Source: Hyphomicrobium sp. (GTDB lineage Bacteria; Pseudomonadota; Alphaproteobacteria; Rhizobiales; Hyphomicrobiaceae). From it: DNA of 37,110 bases. Made by a program: the position numbers and the translations under genes. The stretch lies in the NCBI GenBank assembly GCA_002928395.1, contig PEQZ01000015.1:1-37110 (forward strand), in the 5' to 3' direction. A model generated the notes under the pieces. The model saw nothing but the letters and a program-made list of their open reading frames with translations. It did not search any database and was not told where the DNA came from. Of this stretch, positions 20,028 to 28,238 are shown in pieces (position 1 is the stretch's first letter; each line of letters starts with the position of its first letter).

Positions 20028-20489
20028 ATGATTTCAGACGACGTTTTCCGTTCACACCTCCAAGCCACGATCGCCGCCCTTCGCTATTGGGTACCGACGA
20101 TCGCGGATGCGGCCCACATCGAGCAGACCGAGGACCACGACTTCTGGAAACTCGCGGTCACGCCCAACGTTCGCGGGCCCTGTCCATTCGAGCTGATGCT
20201 CCGGGCAGACCAGCATTTCGACATCATGATTGCCGGCGAGACCTACGAGGACCAGCCGATCATATCGCTCGCCGTTTTCGTGCCCCTGGTGCAAGCCATC
20301 GCATCCGGCCGCGTCGTTCAGCGCCGCACGGAGAGCCTGGCGACCGGTGCCGAACTCGCGCTTGAAACCCGCGTCGACATTGATGACGGCCAACTGTGGA
20401 CCGCGCGCCGCGTGTTGCCTGGCGGCGCTGCAATTGCATCCAGCCATGTCGAAATCCGCGACCGCCATTTCTTGCCCTATCGGCGCTGA
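20028..20489 (+). CDS. Hypothetical protein (153 aa)
   Basis: ORF 20028..20489 with no convincing alternative frame; soluble composition MISDDVFRSHLQATIAALRYWVPTIADAAHIEQTEDHDFWKLAVTPN....; family not recognised. Confidence 0.65.
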   Translation: MISDDVFRSHLQATIAALRYWVPTIADAAHIEQTEDHDFWKLAVTPNVRGPCPFELMLRADQHFDIMIAGETYEDQPIISLAVFVPLVQAIASGRVVQRRTESLATGAELALETRVDIDDGQLWTARRVLPGGAAIASSHVEIRDRHFLPYRR

Positions 20490-20505
20490 TAAGGCTCACG
20501 CATCT

Positions 20506-21450
20506 TCATGCCACGGCCTTCTCGGTGGCGAGACGCTTGATTGCCGCGACATGCAGCCCCGACTTGGCGATCCGGGCCAGCGCATCGGGCAGCGTCTCGA
20601 CCACGACCTTCATATGATGGGCGTTTGCGTGCACCAGCATCAGACCGTCGACCATCATGCCCACATGCCCCTTCCAGAACACGAGATCACCGCGCTCGAG
20701 ACCGTCGAGACTTTCAGGCACAAGGACGTTCGAGCCGATCTCCGCCTGCTGCATGTCACTGTCACGGGGGGCCGCGCGTCCAGCCGCATGCAGCGCGATC
20801 TGAACCAACCCCGAGCAGTCGAGACCAATGCGCGTCTTGCCGCCCCAAAGATAGGGCGTATCGACGAGCCTCTCGGCGACCTCGACGAAATCGCGCTCGT
20901 AACGTCCAGCCTCGGTCACGTGACGCGCGTAGACGAACCCGCCGCCTTCCAGCCTCACGAACCGGCCATCGTCGTCGACCACACTCAACCGGGCGTTTAA
21001 CGAAAGATGCATCAGCGGCGGCGCCTTGATGTCGGCCACCGGATAGACGAACGTGCCTGGAGCCTTCACGCGATGCGTCACGGGACGAACCTCCGGCGTG
21101 AGCGTATCGGCCGGTAGATAGCCGACGTAGCCGTCGTGGTCGAGTTGCACCCAAGCCCAACCCTCGCTCTCGTCGTAGACCGTAACCACCTCGCCGAACA
21201 ACGCTTCGGTGTCGAAGCCCAGCATCCCCATAGGCTTGCGCCGCAGTGGCACTGCCGGCCGTGCGACCTGCTGCCTGGAGCCGCTCGCGTAGCGAGGCGC
21301 ATTGACCTTTCCGAACAGGGCTTGCGCGGCCAGATCGCTGCGAAAAGCGTGCCGGCGTGGATCGAGCGGCGCCAGCGCGCGGACATCGGTCGCCGGTGCG
21401 ACACCAACCGGAGTTCCCGGTACGCCCTCATAAGCCGGCGCTTTGGTCAT
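20506..21450 (-). CDS. NlpC/P60 family (C40) cell-wall peptidase with SH3-like region
   Basis: ATG 21450 in ORF 20506..21708; TPYLWGGKTRIGLDCSGLVQIALHAAG...DLVFWKGHVGMMVDGLMLVHANAHHMKVVVE (Cys-His catalytic motifs); ATGA overlap with upstream gene. Confidence 0.9.
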   Translation of the reverse strand: MTKAPAYEGVPGTPVGVAPATDVRALAPLDPRRHAFRSDLAAQALFGKVNAPRYASGSRQQVARPAVPLRRKPMGMLGFDTEALFGEVVTVYDESEGWAWVQLDHDGYVGYLPADTLTPEVRPVTHRVKAPGTFVYPVADIKAPPLMHLSLNARLSVVDDDGRFVRLEGGGFVYARHVTEAGRYERDFVEVAERLVDTPYLWGGKTRIGLDCSGLVQIALHAAGRAAPRDSDMQQAEIGSNVLVPESLDGLERGDLVFWKGHVGMMVDGLMLVHANAHHMKVVVETLPDALARIAKSGLHVAAIKRLATEKAVA

Positions 21451-22877
21451 CGGCCGCACTCCCGCTTCAAGACCTCGAACACCGCGCGCGCGGTCTGAGG
21501 TTCCCCGCCCTTCGGCCCCAGTGGCCGCGCCGCGGGGCGCCAGCCGTAGAGATCGAAGTGGCCGAACCGGCGTGCCTGCTTCACATATCGCTTCAAGAAC
21601 AAGGCGGCCGTGACAGCGCCCGCGAACGGCGCGTCGTAGACGTTGTTCATGTCCGCCACCTCGCTGTCGAGGTGCCGCTCGTAGCCGGGCCAAAGCGGCA
21701 TCCGCCACACCGGATCGCCGACGCTCTCGCCCGCAGACGCCACATGTGCGGCGAACGCTTCGTCATCGGTGAAGAACGCCGGCAGATCAGGGCCGAGGGC
21801 CACGCGTGCTGCGCCGGTAAGAGTGGCGAATACGAGCACAGTCTCAGGCGCCGCCTCGTCGGCGAGTGCCAGCGCGTCGGCGAGCACCAACCGGCCCTCG
21901 GCGTCCGTGTTGCCGATTTCGACCGTGCGCCCATCGCGGCTTTTCAAAACGTCACTCGGCCTGAATGCGTCGCCGGAAATGCTGTTCTCGGCGGCCGGGA
22001 TCAGTATGCGCAGGTTGAGATCGAGCTTCTGACCCATGATCATGTGACCGAGCGCCAGCGCCGTGGCCGCTCCGCCCATGTCCTTCTTCATCAACAACAT
22101 GCCGCTCGACGGCTTGATGTCGAGCCCACCCGTATCGAATGTGATGCCCTTGCCGACCAATGTCACGGATGGCGCGCCGGCCCGGCCCCACGTGATCTCG
22201 ATAAGCCGTGGCGCCCGGCTGCTCGCCCGGCCGACGGCGTGGATCATGGGAAAGTTCTCGGCGAGAAGGTCATCGCCAACGATTGACGTGCATTGAGCGC
22301 CGTGGCGCGCGGCCAGCTCGCGGGCCGCCGTCTCGAGATCTTCAGGCCCAAGGTCGGACGCCGGCGTATTGATCAGATCGCGGCCGAGCCACACCGCCTC
22401 GATCTCGTTGACGAGCGCGGCCCGATCCACGAACTCGGGCACCACGATTTTTGCCGGCGGATCGATCCCAGCCGACTTGTAACGCTGGAATCGGTACGCT
22501 CCCAGCCCCCAGGCCAACAGGGCGAGTCGCAGATCCTGCGTTTCCGGATCGAAGGCATAGGTTGCCGCCGGCAGCGTCTGCGGCAACAGGCCGGCGAGCA
22601 GCGCCGATGGACCCGATGGATCGCCTGCACGGCCATTGCCCATCCCGAGCAGCACGCTTGCGATCCGGCCATCGGCCCCTGGCACCAGTGCTTGCTTCCG
22701 TGCCGAGGGGGTGAACCTTAAAGCGCCGAGCCAGGCCTGCGCCGTACCATCCAACTCCGCCATGCGCGGGTCACCGGGGCGCACCAACCAAACCGGCACC
22801 GCGCCCTTGCCAGATCCAGAATCGAGCAACACGTCGGCCACGGTCGGGGTTGAATTGTCCTTGGCTGAGTTGATCAT
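21447..22877 (-). CDS. M17 family leucyl aminopeptidase
   Basis: ATG 22877 in ORF 21447..23171; VGKGITFDTGGLDIKPSSGMLLMKKDMGGAA...NTDAEGRLVLADALALADE are M17 metal/active-site motifs. Confidence 0.95.
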   Translation of the reverse strand: MINSAKDNSTPTVADVLLDSGSGKGAVPVWLVRPGDPRMAELDGTAQAWLGALRFTPSARKQALVPGADGRIASVLLGMGNGRAGDPSGPSALLAGLLPQTLPAATYAFDPETQDLRLALLAWGLGAYRFQRYKSAGIDPPAKIVVPEFVDRAALVNEIEAVWLGRDLINTPASDLGPEDLETAARELAARHGAQCTSIVGDDLLAENFPMIHAVGRASSRAPRLIEITWGRAGAPSVTLVGKGITFDTGGLDIKPSSGMLLMKKDMGGAATALALGHMIMGQKLDLNLRILIPAAENSISGDAFRPSDVLKSRDGRTVEIGNTDAEGRLVLADALALADEAAPETVLVFATLTGAARVALGPDLPAFFTDDEAFAAHVASAGESVGDPVWRMPLWPGYERHLDSEVADMNNVYDAPFAGAVTAALFLKRYVKQARRFGHFDLYGWRPAARPLGPKGGEPQTARAVFEVLKRECGR

Positions 22878-23170
22878 CGTGCTCGGTCTTCCTCGATTGG
22901 GCCCGGCTGCGGGGGCCGGCCGGGCAGGGCCCGCATGTGGCGATTCGTTATCTTTCAGTAGACGCGAAAACACAATCTCCGGTGGTCGGGGCGGGAGAAT
23001 GACGGGCTGCGCAGACCTGCTCCCACCACACTTGCAACTGCATCCCTCCGTCTTGGCACCGGATCGCGCCGCGGCGTTCGCCCAGGTTAAGCGTTTATTG
23101 ACCGCTGTCCCAGAAACTCCAGTTGGAAACAGAGATTCGCGCCGCACGCCGGCACCAGAGGGGTTCGACA

Positions 23171-24184
23171 ATGGCTGAGCAGCTCGTACATCCGATCGTC
23201 AATAGGCCTGCCCAGACCCTGCGCACTCTGGCCGCACTTGGCGCGAGCTTGATGGTCAGCGCCTGTGCCGGAGGCCTCGGCGCGGGCCTCGGTGACCAGG
23301 CGCGCACGGACCAGCTATCCGAAACTCCTCAACAGCACGCCAGCGGCGGCGCCCCCGTCGACAACCAGTCGGAGATCGAGAAAGCCACCGCCTATTGGGG
23401 CAAGGAGTTCGGCAAGAACCCACGCAACCTCGATGCGGCCCTCGCCTTCGCCAAGAACCTCAAGGCGATGGGCCAGAAGCAGCAAGCGCTCTCGGTCCTT
23501 CAGCAGGCTTCGCTCTACCACGCGCAAGACAAGAAGCTGGCGTCCGAGTATGGCCGCCTCGCACTCGAATTCGACCAACTCTCCGTCGCAACCGCACTTC
23601 TCGAAGCCGCCGACGATCCGGCCGCACCTGACTGGAAAGTGGTGTCCGCCCGCGGTACCCTGCTCGCCAAGCAAGGCAAGTACAAGGAAGCGATCCCGTT
23701 TTACGAGCGCGCGATGACGCTGGCCCACGACCATCCATCCATCACCAACAATCTGGCCATGGCCTACGCCATGAGCGGCGAGGCGGGCAAGGCCGAGGTT
23801 TTGTTGCGCCGGGCTGCCGAACTCGACGGCACCAACCCGAAGGTCCAGCAGAACCTTGCCATCGTGCTTGGACTGCAGGGCAAACACGACGAGGCCAAGT
23901 CGACCACGGCTGGCGCCGCGACTGCTGAGAACGTCGCATACAACGCGGATCTACTGCGAAAGGTCGTCCGCCCCGCCCCAGCCAATACTGGCAATGCCTC
24001 CGTGCAGCAGGCTAAGGTCGAGCCGAAGGCCAAGCCCAAGCCCGATGCGGCAACCATCCAACAGGCAAAGGCTACGGCGCCAGCACTGAAGCCGGCCACC
24101 AGCGATCCGGTTACCAGACCTAACGCGGCTGCCGTGCTTGCCGACAGCTACGCCGAGCCGGTGTTCAAGCCGTCAACCCGCTGA
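23171..24184 (+). CDS. TadD-like TPR lipoprotein (Flp pilus assembly)
   Basis: 353 aa; lipobox-like LMVSACAGG; TPR pattern (ALSVLQQASLYHAQDKKLASEYGRLALE..., YKEAIPFYERAMTLAHDHPSITNNLAMAYAMSGEAGKAEVLLRRA). Confidence 0.83.
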   Translation: MAEQLVHPIVNRPAQTLRTLAALGASLMVSACAGGLGAGLGDQARTDQLSETPQQHASGGAPVDNQSEIEKATAYWGKEFGKNPRNLDAALAFAKNLKAMGQKQQALSVLQQASLYHAQDKKLASEYGRLALEFDQLSVATALLEAADDPAAPDWKVVSARGTLLAKQGKYKEAIPFYERAMTLAHDHPSITNNLAMAYAMSGEAGKAEVLLRRAAELDGTNPKVQQNLAIVLGLQGKHDEAKSTTAGAATAENVAYNADLLRKVVRPAPANTGNASVQQAKVEPKAKPKPDAATIQQAKATAPALKPATSDPVTRPNAAAVLADSYAEPVFKPSTR

Positions 24185-24333
24185 ACGGCCAAGCCGGCGA
24201 CACCCGCCCAAATCAAATCGAGCGAGGCGTTGGCTCAGGATAATGCCGTTGCCTCGGGCAGGCAGCTCTCGCTGTAGAGGCCCGCGACGGACTTCGACCT
24301 CCAGCATCAAATCCGTGATTGGCGAACATGCGA

Positions 24334-24360
24334 AAGGGGCCCGTAAGGGCCCCTTATTGC
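24334..24360. terminator. Strong hairpin downstream of tadD-like gene, possibly bidirectional
   Basis: Perfect stem AAGGGGCCC-GTAA-GGGCCCCTT then ATTGCTT. Confidence 0.75.
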
Positions 24361-24369
24361 TTGAACGCG

Positions 24370-24543
24370 CGTGTTCCGGTTCCGATGTTGGCGTGCCGTA
24401 GCTGCACGGTTCAGAACCAATGTCGGAACCACAAGGAACACGAGCAACTCTATGATTCGAGTGTAGCCTCTGCATCCGACGTCTGGTTTTTTGCGCTGAC
24501 CGCGCGTTGGGACCAAACGTCGGATGCGCTCCACTCGTGTTCC
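24370..24543. other. Cluster of nested inverted repeats (candidate structured RNA or palindromic repeat element)
   Basis: CGTGTTCC(24370-24377)/GGAACACG(24435-24442); GGTTCCGATGTTGG(24378-24391)/CCAATGTCGGAACC(24417-24430); GGAACACGAG(24435-24444)/CTCGTGTTCC(24534-24543); GCATCCGACGTCTGGT(24472-24487)/ACCAAACGTCGGATGC(24512-24527). Confidence 0.7.
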
Positions 24544-24549
24544 GCTTCG

Positions 24550-25977
24550 TTACCGCGACAGGTAGAGGTTGGAGATCTTGACCGCGATATCGCGGAAGGC
24601 CTGCCTCAACTGGTCGCCGCTGGCGGCATTGTAGAACTTGGTCGGGTCGGTGGCACACTTCGATAGTGTGTCGATGGCTCCCGCGTTACCGCCGAGATCG
24701 AAGCCCACGGTGTAGACTGTGATGCCCGCAGCCTTCATCGACGTGCACAATGCCTTGGCCTGATCGGCCGACCTGCCGTTTGCCGCCGTGCAGTTACCCC
24801 TCTGGTTCGTGTTTCCGTACGAGTTCCTGTCACGGACGCCACGATGTTGGTTCGTGCTGCAATACTGCGTGTTGTACTCGCCGTCCGTCATCAGAATGGC
24901 GATCTTCTTCAGCTTCGGGTCGCCGTACGCGCCGGGACGGCTGGCGGCCGGCAGAATGGACGACCAGTTCGGCGACAGCATGTACCACGCCCAGGCTGTT
25001 CCCAGGTGGCCGGCCGTGCTGCCAGACAGGCCCAAACTGTCGATGCGAGCGATGAGGACATCCTTGTCGTTCGACAAGGGCGCTATCTCGGAGTTGATGC
25101 CCATTTCGCAGTTCGACGAGTTCCAATAGGATGGCAGTACATATCTGCCGGCGGCCGGTCCGGCGTCGGTGTAGCGGTCGGTGCCCACCCGCTCTGCGAC
25201 GCACTGCGTTGCGCGGTGCGTTATGGTTTGCCCGTTCAGCATCAGCGGACTCTGGTTGTTGAACGGACCGGGGCCGCGGACGGCCGCCAACAAACTCGCT
25301 GGCGGACGCACGTAGGACGAGAACGGCACAAGGCTCACTTTGGAATAGTACTGGCCCTGGTTGGCATAGACCACGATGTTGACCAGATCCTTGGCCGCGA
25401 GTTTCATATCGGCGAATTTGGTACCAGTGCTCATCGAACCCGACACGTCGAGCATCATCGAGATTTCGACGCTCTCTTCGGCGTTGCCTCCAACTGCGAG
25501 CACGGCCTTGGAGAACTCTGAACCAGAGAGTTTCAGCAAAGGCAGTTCGTCGATGTTGGCGAGCCTGAGGAATGTCGTCTCGATGAACGCCGACCCTTCC
25601 GCCGTAATCGCGGTACCGCCTTCTGCGGTCACGAAGCGGATCGTGTCGCTGGAAAGCTGTGCGCGGTTCGACGTGTTTTCTTTGTAGAAGCGGTCGGCCG
25701 CGGCGAGGGCAGCGTCCTCGTCGAGTGCGTTGACCTGCAGCATCCGCCCCGCGGCCAAAACCGCAGAGTCGAGCGCTGAGACCGTCATCGAACGGGCCTG
25801 CAGCCACCGGCCAAAATCAACGGCCGTACCGATGATTAGAAACATGATCATGGCCATGAGGCCAAAGACCATGGCGATATCGCCCGCCGTATCTTTGGCG
25901 AAGCGAGCGATCCAGAGCCCGCGCATCGAGCTTTCAGCCCTAGACGACGCACCAGTGCGATCGACAAAAATAAACAT
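24550..25977 (-). CDS. TadG-like pilus assembly protein with vWA domain
   Basis: ORF 24550..25977; N-terminal FAKDTAGDIAMVFGLMAMIMFLIIGTAVDFGRWLQARS (TadE/G-like) and MIDAS-like MMLDVSGSMSTGTK...ILMTDGEYNT. Start may be 25977 or an internal ATG. Confidence 0.87.
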   Translation of the reverse strand: MFIFVDRTGASSRAESSMRGLWIARFAKDTAGDIAMVFGLMAMIMFLIIGTAVDFGRWLQARSMTVSALDSAVLAAGRMLQVNALDEDAALAAADRFYKENTSNRAQLSSDTIRFVTAEGGTAITAEGSAFIETTFLRLANIDELPLLKLSGSEFSKAVLAVGGNAEESVEISMMLDVSGSMSTGTKFADMKLAAKDLVNIVVYANQGQYYSKVSLVPFSSYVRPPASLLAAVRGPGPFNNQSPLMLNGQTITHRATQCVAERVGTDRYTDAGPAAGRYVLPSYWNSSNCEMGINSEIAPLSNDKDVLIARIDSLGLSGSTAGHLGTAWAWYMLSPNWSSILPAASRPGAYGDPKLKKIAILMTDGEYNTQYCSTNQHRGVRDRNSYGNTNQRGNCTAANGRSADQAKALCTSMKAAGITVYTVGFDLGGNAGAIDTLSKCATDPTKFYNAASGDQLRQAFRDIAVKISNLYLSR

Positions 25978-26485
25978 ATCACGGCTCCCGATACAAAATC
26001 TCCTATTGTCGAAATTACATCACGAAGATTTTAAAAATCGTTAAATAGGTTGCACCGCGAGATAAATCGTATGATTTATTTCATTGCTTTTTATTAAAAT
26101 TATAATTAAATAATCCCATCCGTGTTGACGTTTCTTTATTCATTAATATTTGAATAAGTTGAGCGCCCGCGCGCTTTATCGATGCGAATGCCGCTTGGTG
26201 CCCCCCCCCGAAGCTCCACGGCCGGACCGCGACAGGTGGACCCACCCGCAGAAGATGACATAAAGAGTTGTTTATATCTTGTTGCCGACCAGTCGGAGGA
26301 CGGGTATAGGGTTCCGTGCAAGGCCGTGCTCCCCCGTCGACAATATTGAGTTGCGGGTTTCCACGAGGCCCCCCGAACTGGCCTTGCCGCCGAGACGTAT
26401 CAGCACGACGCGCACCAGTCCCAGGATCGGGACAGCGGGCCCGCTCGGGAGTTTCAGCAACTTGCGAACAACCAAGGAACCATCG

Positions 26486-27892
26486 ATGAGCACGACCGCC
26501 GACTATATCGTCAAGGATCTGAGTCTGGCCGAGTTCGGGCGCAAGGAACTCGACATTGCTGAAACCGAGATGCCGGGCCTCATGGCGGTGCGTCGCGAAT
26601 ACGGCCCGAGCCAGCCACTCAAAGGCGCACGCATCGCCGGATCGTTGCATATGACGATCCAGACGGCCGTTCTGATCGAAACCTTGAAGGCGCTTGGCGC
26701 CGACATCCGCTGGGTATCGTGCAACATCTATTCGACCCAGGACCATGCCGCAGCCGCAATCGCCAAGGCCGGCATTCCCGTCTTCGCCTATAAGGGTGAG
26801 ACACTCACCGAATACTGGGACTACACCGCCAGGCTGTTCGACTGGCACGGCGGCGGCATGCCCAACATGATTCTCGATGATGGCGGCGACGCCACCATGT
26901 TCGTCCACCTCGGACTACGCGCCGAGCGCGGTGACACGGCATTCCTCGACAAGCCGGGATCGGAAGAAGAGGAGATCTTCTTTGCGCTTCTGAAGAAGAC
27001 ACTCGAGTCGAAGCCCAAGGGCTGGTTCGCGGAACTCGCAGCCAGCATCCGCGGCGTGTCGGAGGAGACGACCACCGGTGTGCACCGACTGTATGAAATG
27101 CAGAAGGCCGGCACGCTGTTGTTCCCAGCCATCAACGTCAACGATGCGGTAACCAAGTCCAAATTCGACAACCTTTACGGCTGCCGCGAAAGCCTCGTCG
27201 ACGCAATTCGACGCGGCACCGATGTGATGATGGCAGGCAAGGTGGCTTTTGTCGCCGGCTTCGGCGATGTCGGCAAGGGCTCGGCGGCTTCGCTCCGCCA
27301 GGCCGGCTGCCGCGTGATCGTGTCCGAGATCGATCCGATCTGCGCGCTGCAGGCGGCGATGGAGGGTTACGAGGTTACCACCATGGAAGACGCGGTGACG
27401 CGCGCCGACATCTTCGTGACCGCCACCGGCAACAAGGATATTATTACTGTCGACCACATGCGTGGCATGAAGGATCGGGCGATCGTCTGCAATATCGGCC
27501 ACTTCGACAACGAGATCCAGGTCGCCGGCTTGAAGAACTTCAAGTGGAACAACATCAAGCCGCAGGTCGACGAGATCGAGTTCCCGTCCGGCCGCCGCAT
27601 CCTGCTGTTATCGGAAGGGCGCCTGGTCAACCTGGGCAACGCCATGGGGCATCCCTCGTTCGTGATGTCGGCTTCGTTCACCAACCAGACGCTGGCGCAG
27701 ATCGAACTCTGGAACAACGCGGCCAAATACGAGAAAAAGGTCTATACGTTGCCGAAGCATCTCGACGAAAAGGTCGCCATGCTCCATCTTGAGAAGATCG
27801 GCGTGAAGTTGTCGAAGCTGCGTCCCGAACAGGCCGCCTACATAGGCGTGCCCGAGTCAGGTCCGTTCAAGCCCGATCACTACCGCTACTGA
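26486..27892 (+). CDS. ahcY: Adenosylhomocysteinase
   Basis: ATG 26486 in ORF 26279..27892; [45 protein letters not shown]...GDVGKGSA...[10 protein letters not shown]...PDHYRY. Confidence 0.97.
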   Translation: MSTTADYIVKDLSLAEFGRKELDIAETEMPGLMAVRREYGPSQPLKGARIAGSLHMTIQTAVLIETLKALGADIRWVSCNIYSTQDHAAAAIAKAGIPVFAYKGETLTEYWDYTARLFDWHGGGMPNMILDDGGDATMFVHLGLRAERGDTAFLDKPGSEEEEIFFALLKKTLESKPKGWFAELAASIRGVSEETTTGVHRLYEMQKAGTLLFPAINVNDAVTKSKFDNLYGCRESLVDAIRRGTDVMMAGKVAFVAGFGDVGKGSAASLRQAGCRVIVSEIDPICALQAAMEGYEVTTMEDAVTRADIFVTATGNKDIITVDHMRGMKDRAIVCNIGHFDNEIQVAGLKNFKWNNIKPQVDEIEFPSGRRILLLSEGRLVNLGNAMGHPSFVMSASFTNQTLAQIELWNNAAKYEKKVYTLPKHLDEKVAMLHLEKIGVKLSKLRPEQAAYIGVPESGPFKPDHYRY

Positions 27893-27970
27893 AGGACCGG
27901 CGCTACTGAAGGACCGGCGCTACTGAAGGACCGGCGCTACTGAACGACCGGCGCTACTGAACGACCGGGT
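27886..27970. repeat. 17-bp tandem repeat, 5 copies, overlapping the ahcY stop codon
   Basis: CTACTGAAGGACCGGCG x3, CTACTGAACGACCGGCG x1, CTACTGAACGACCGGGT x1, contiguous. Confidence 0.97.
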
Positions 27971-28018
27971 CAGCGGGACCTCCGAACGGGCAGCCGATCC
28001 TGAACCATGAGTTGCAAG

Positions 28019-28052
28019 AGCGCCGCTTCGGACGTCCGGAGCGGCGCTTTTG
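28019..28052 (+). terminator. Rho-independent terminator downstream of ahcY
   Basis: AGCGCCGCT-t-CGGACGTCCG-g-AGCGGCGCT followed by TTT; stem 9 bp plus inner palindrome. Confidence 0.85.
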
Positions 28053-28238
28053 CGCGCAGGTGTGCCTGTGATGACTCTGGCCACATCGACGCGCACTCCG
28101 CATAATTCACGGTGATTCGCCTCGGACAGGGGCAGAGCGTTTGCGTCCGGCCGTTGTCTCTTGCAATTGCGTCCCAACGCGTTTTTTTTTGCGCCCTTCC
28201 ACCTCGCCGATGTGGCTTTTAGCCCTCCTGGAAACACG

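Noticed and set aside
24319-24666. 115-aa plus-strand ORF across the hairpin cluster
   Set aside because: Overlaps terminator, hairpins and the tadG-like 3' end; the palindromes, not the coding frame, explain the sequence.
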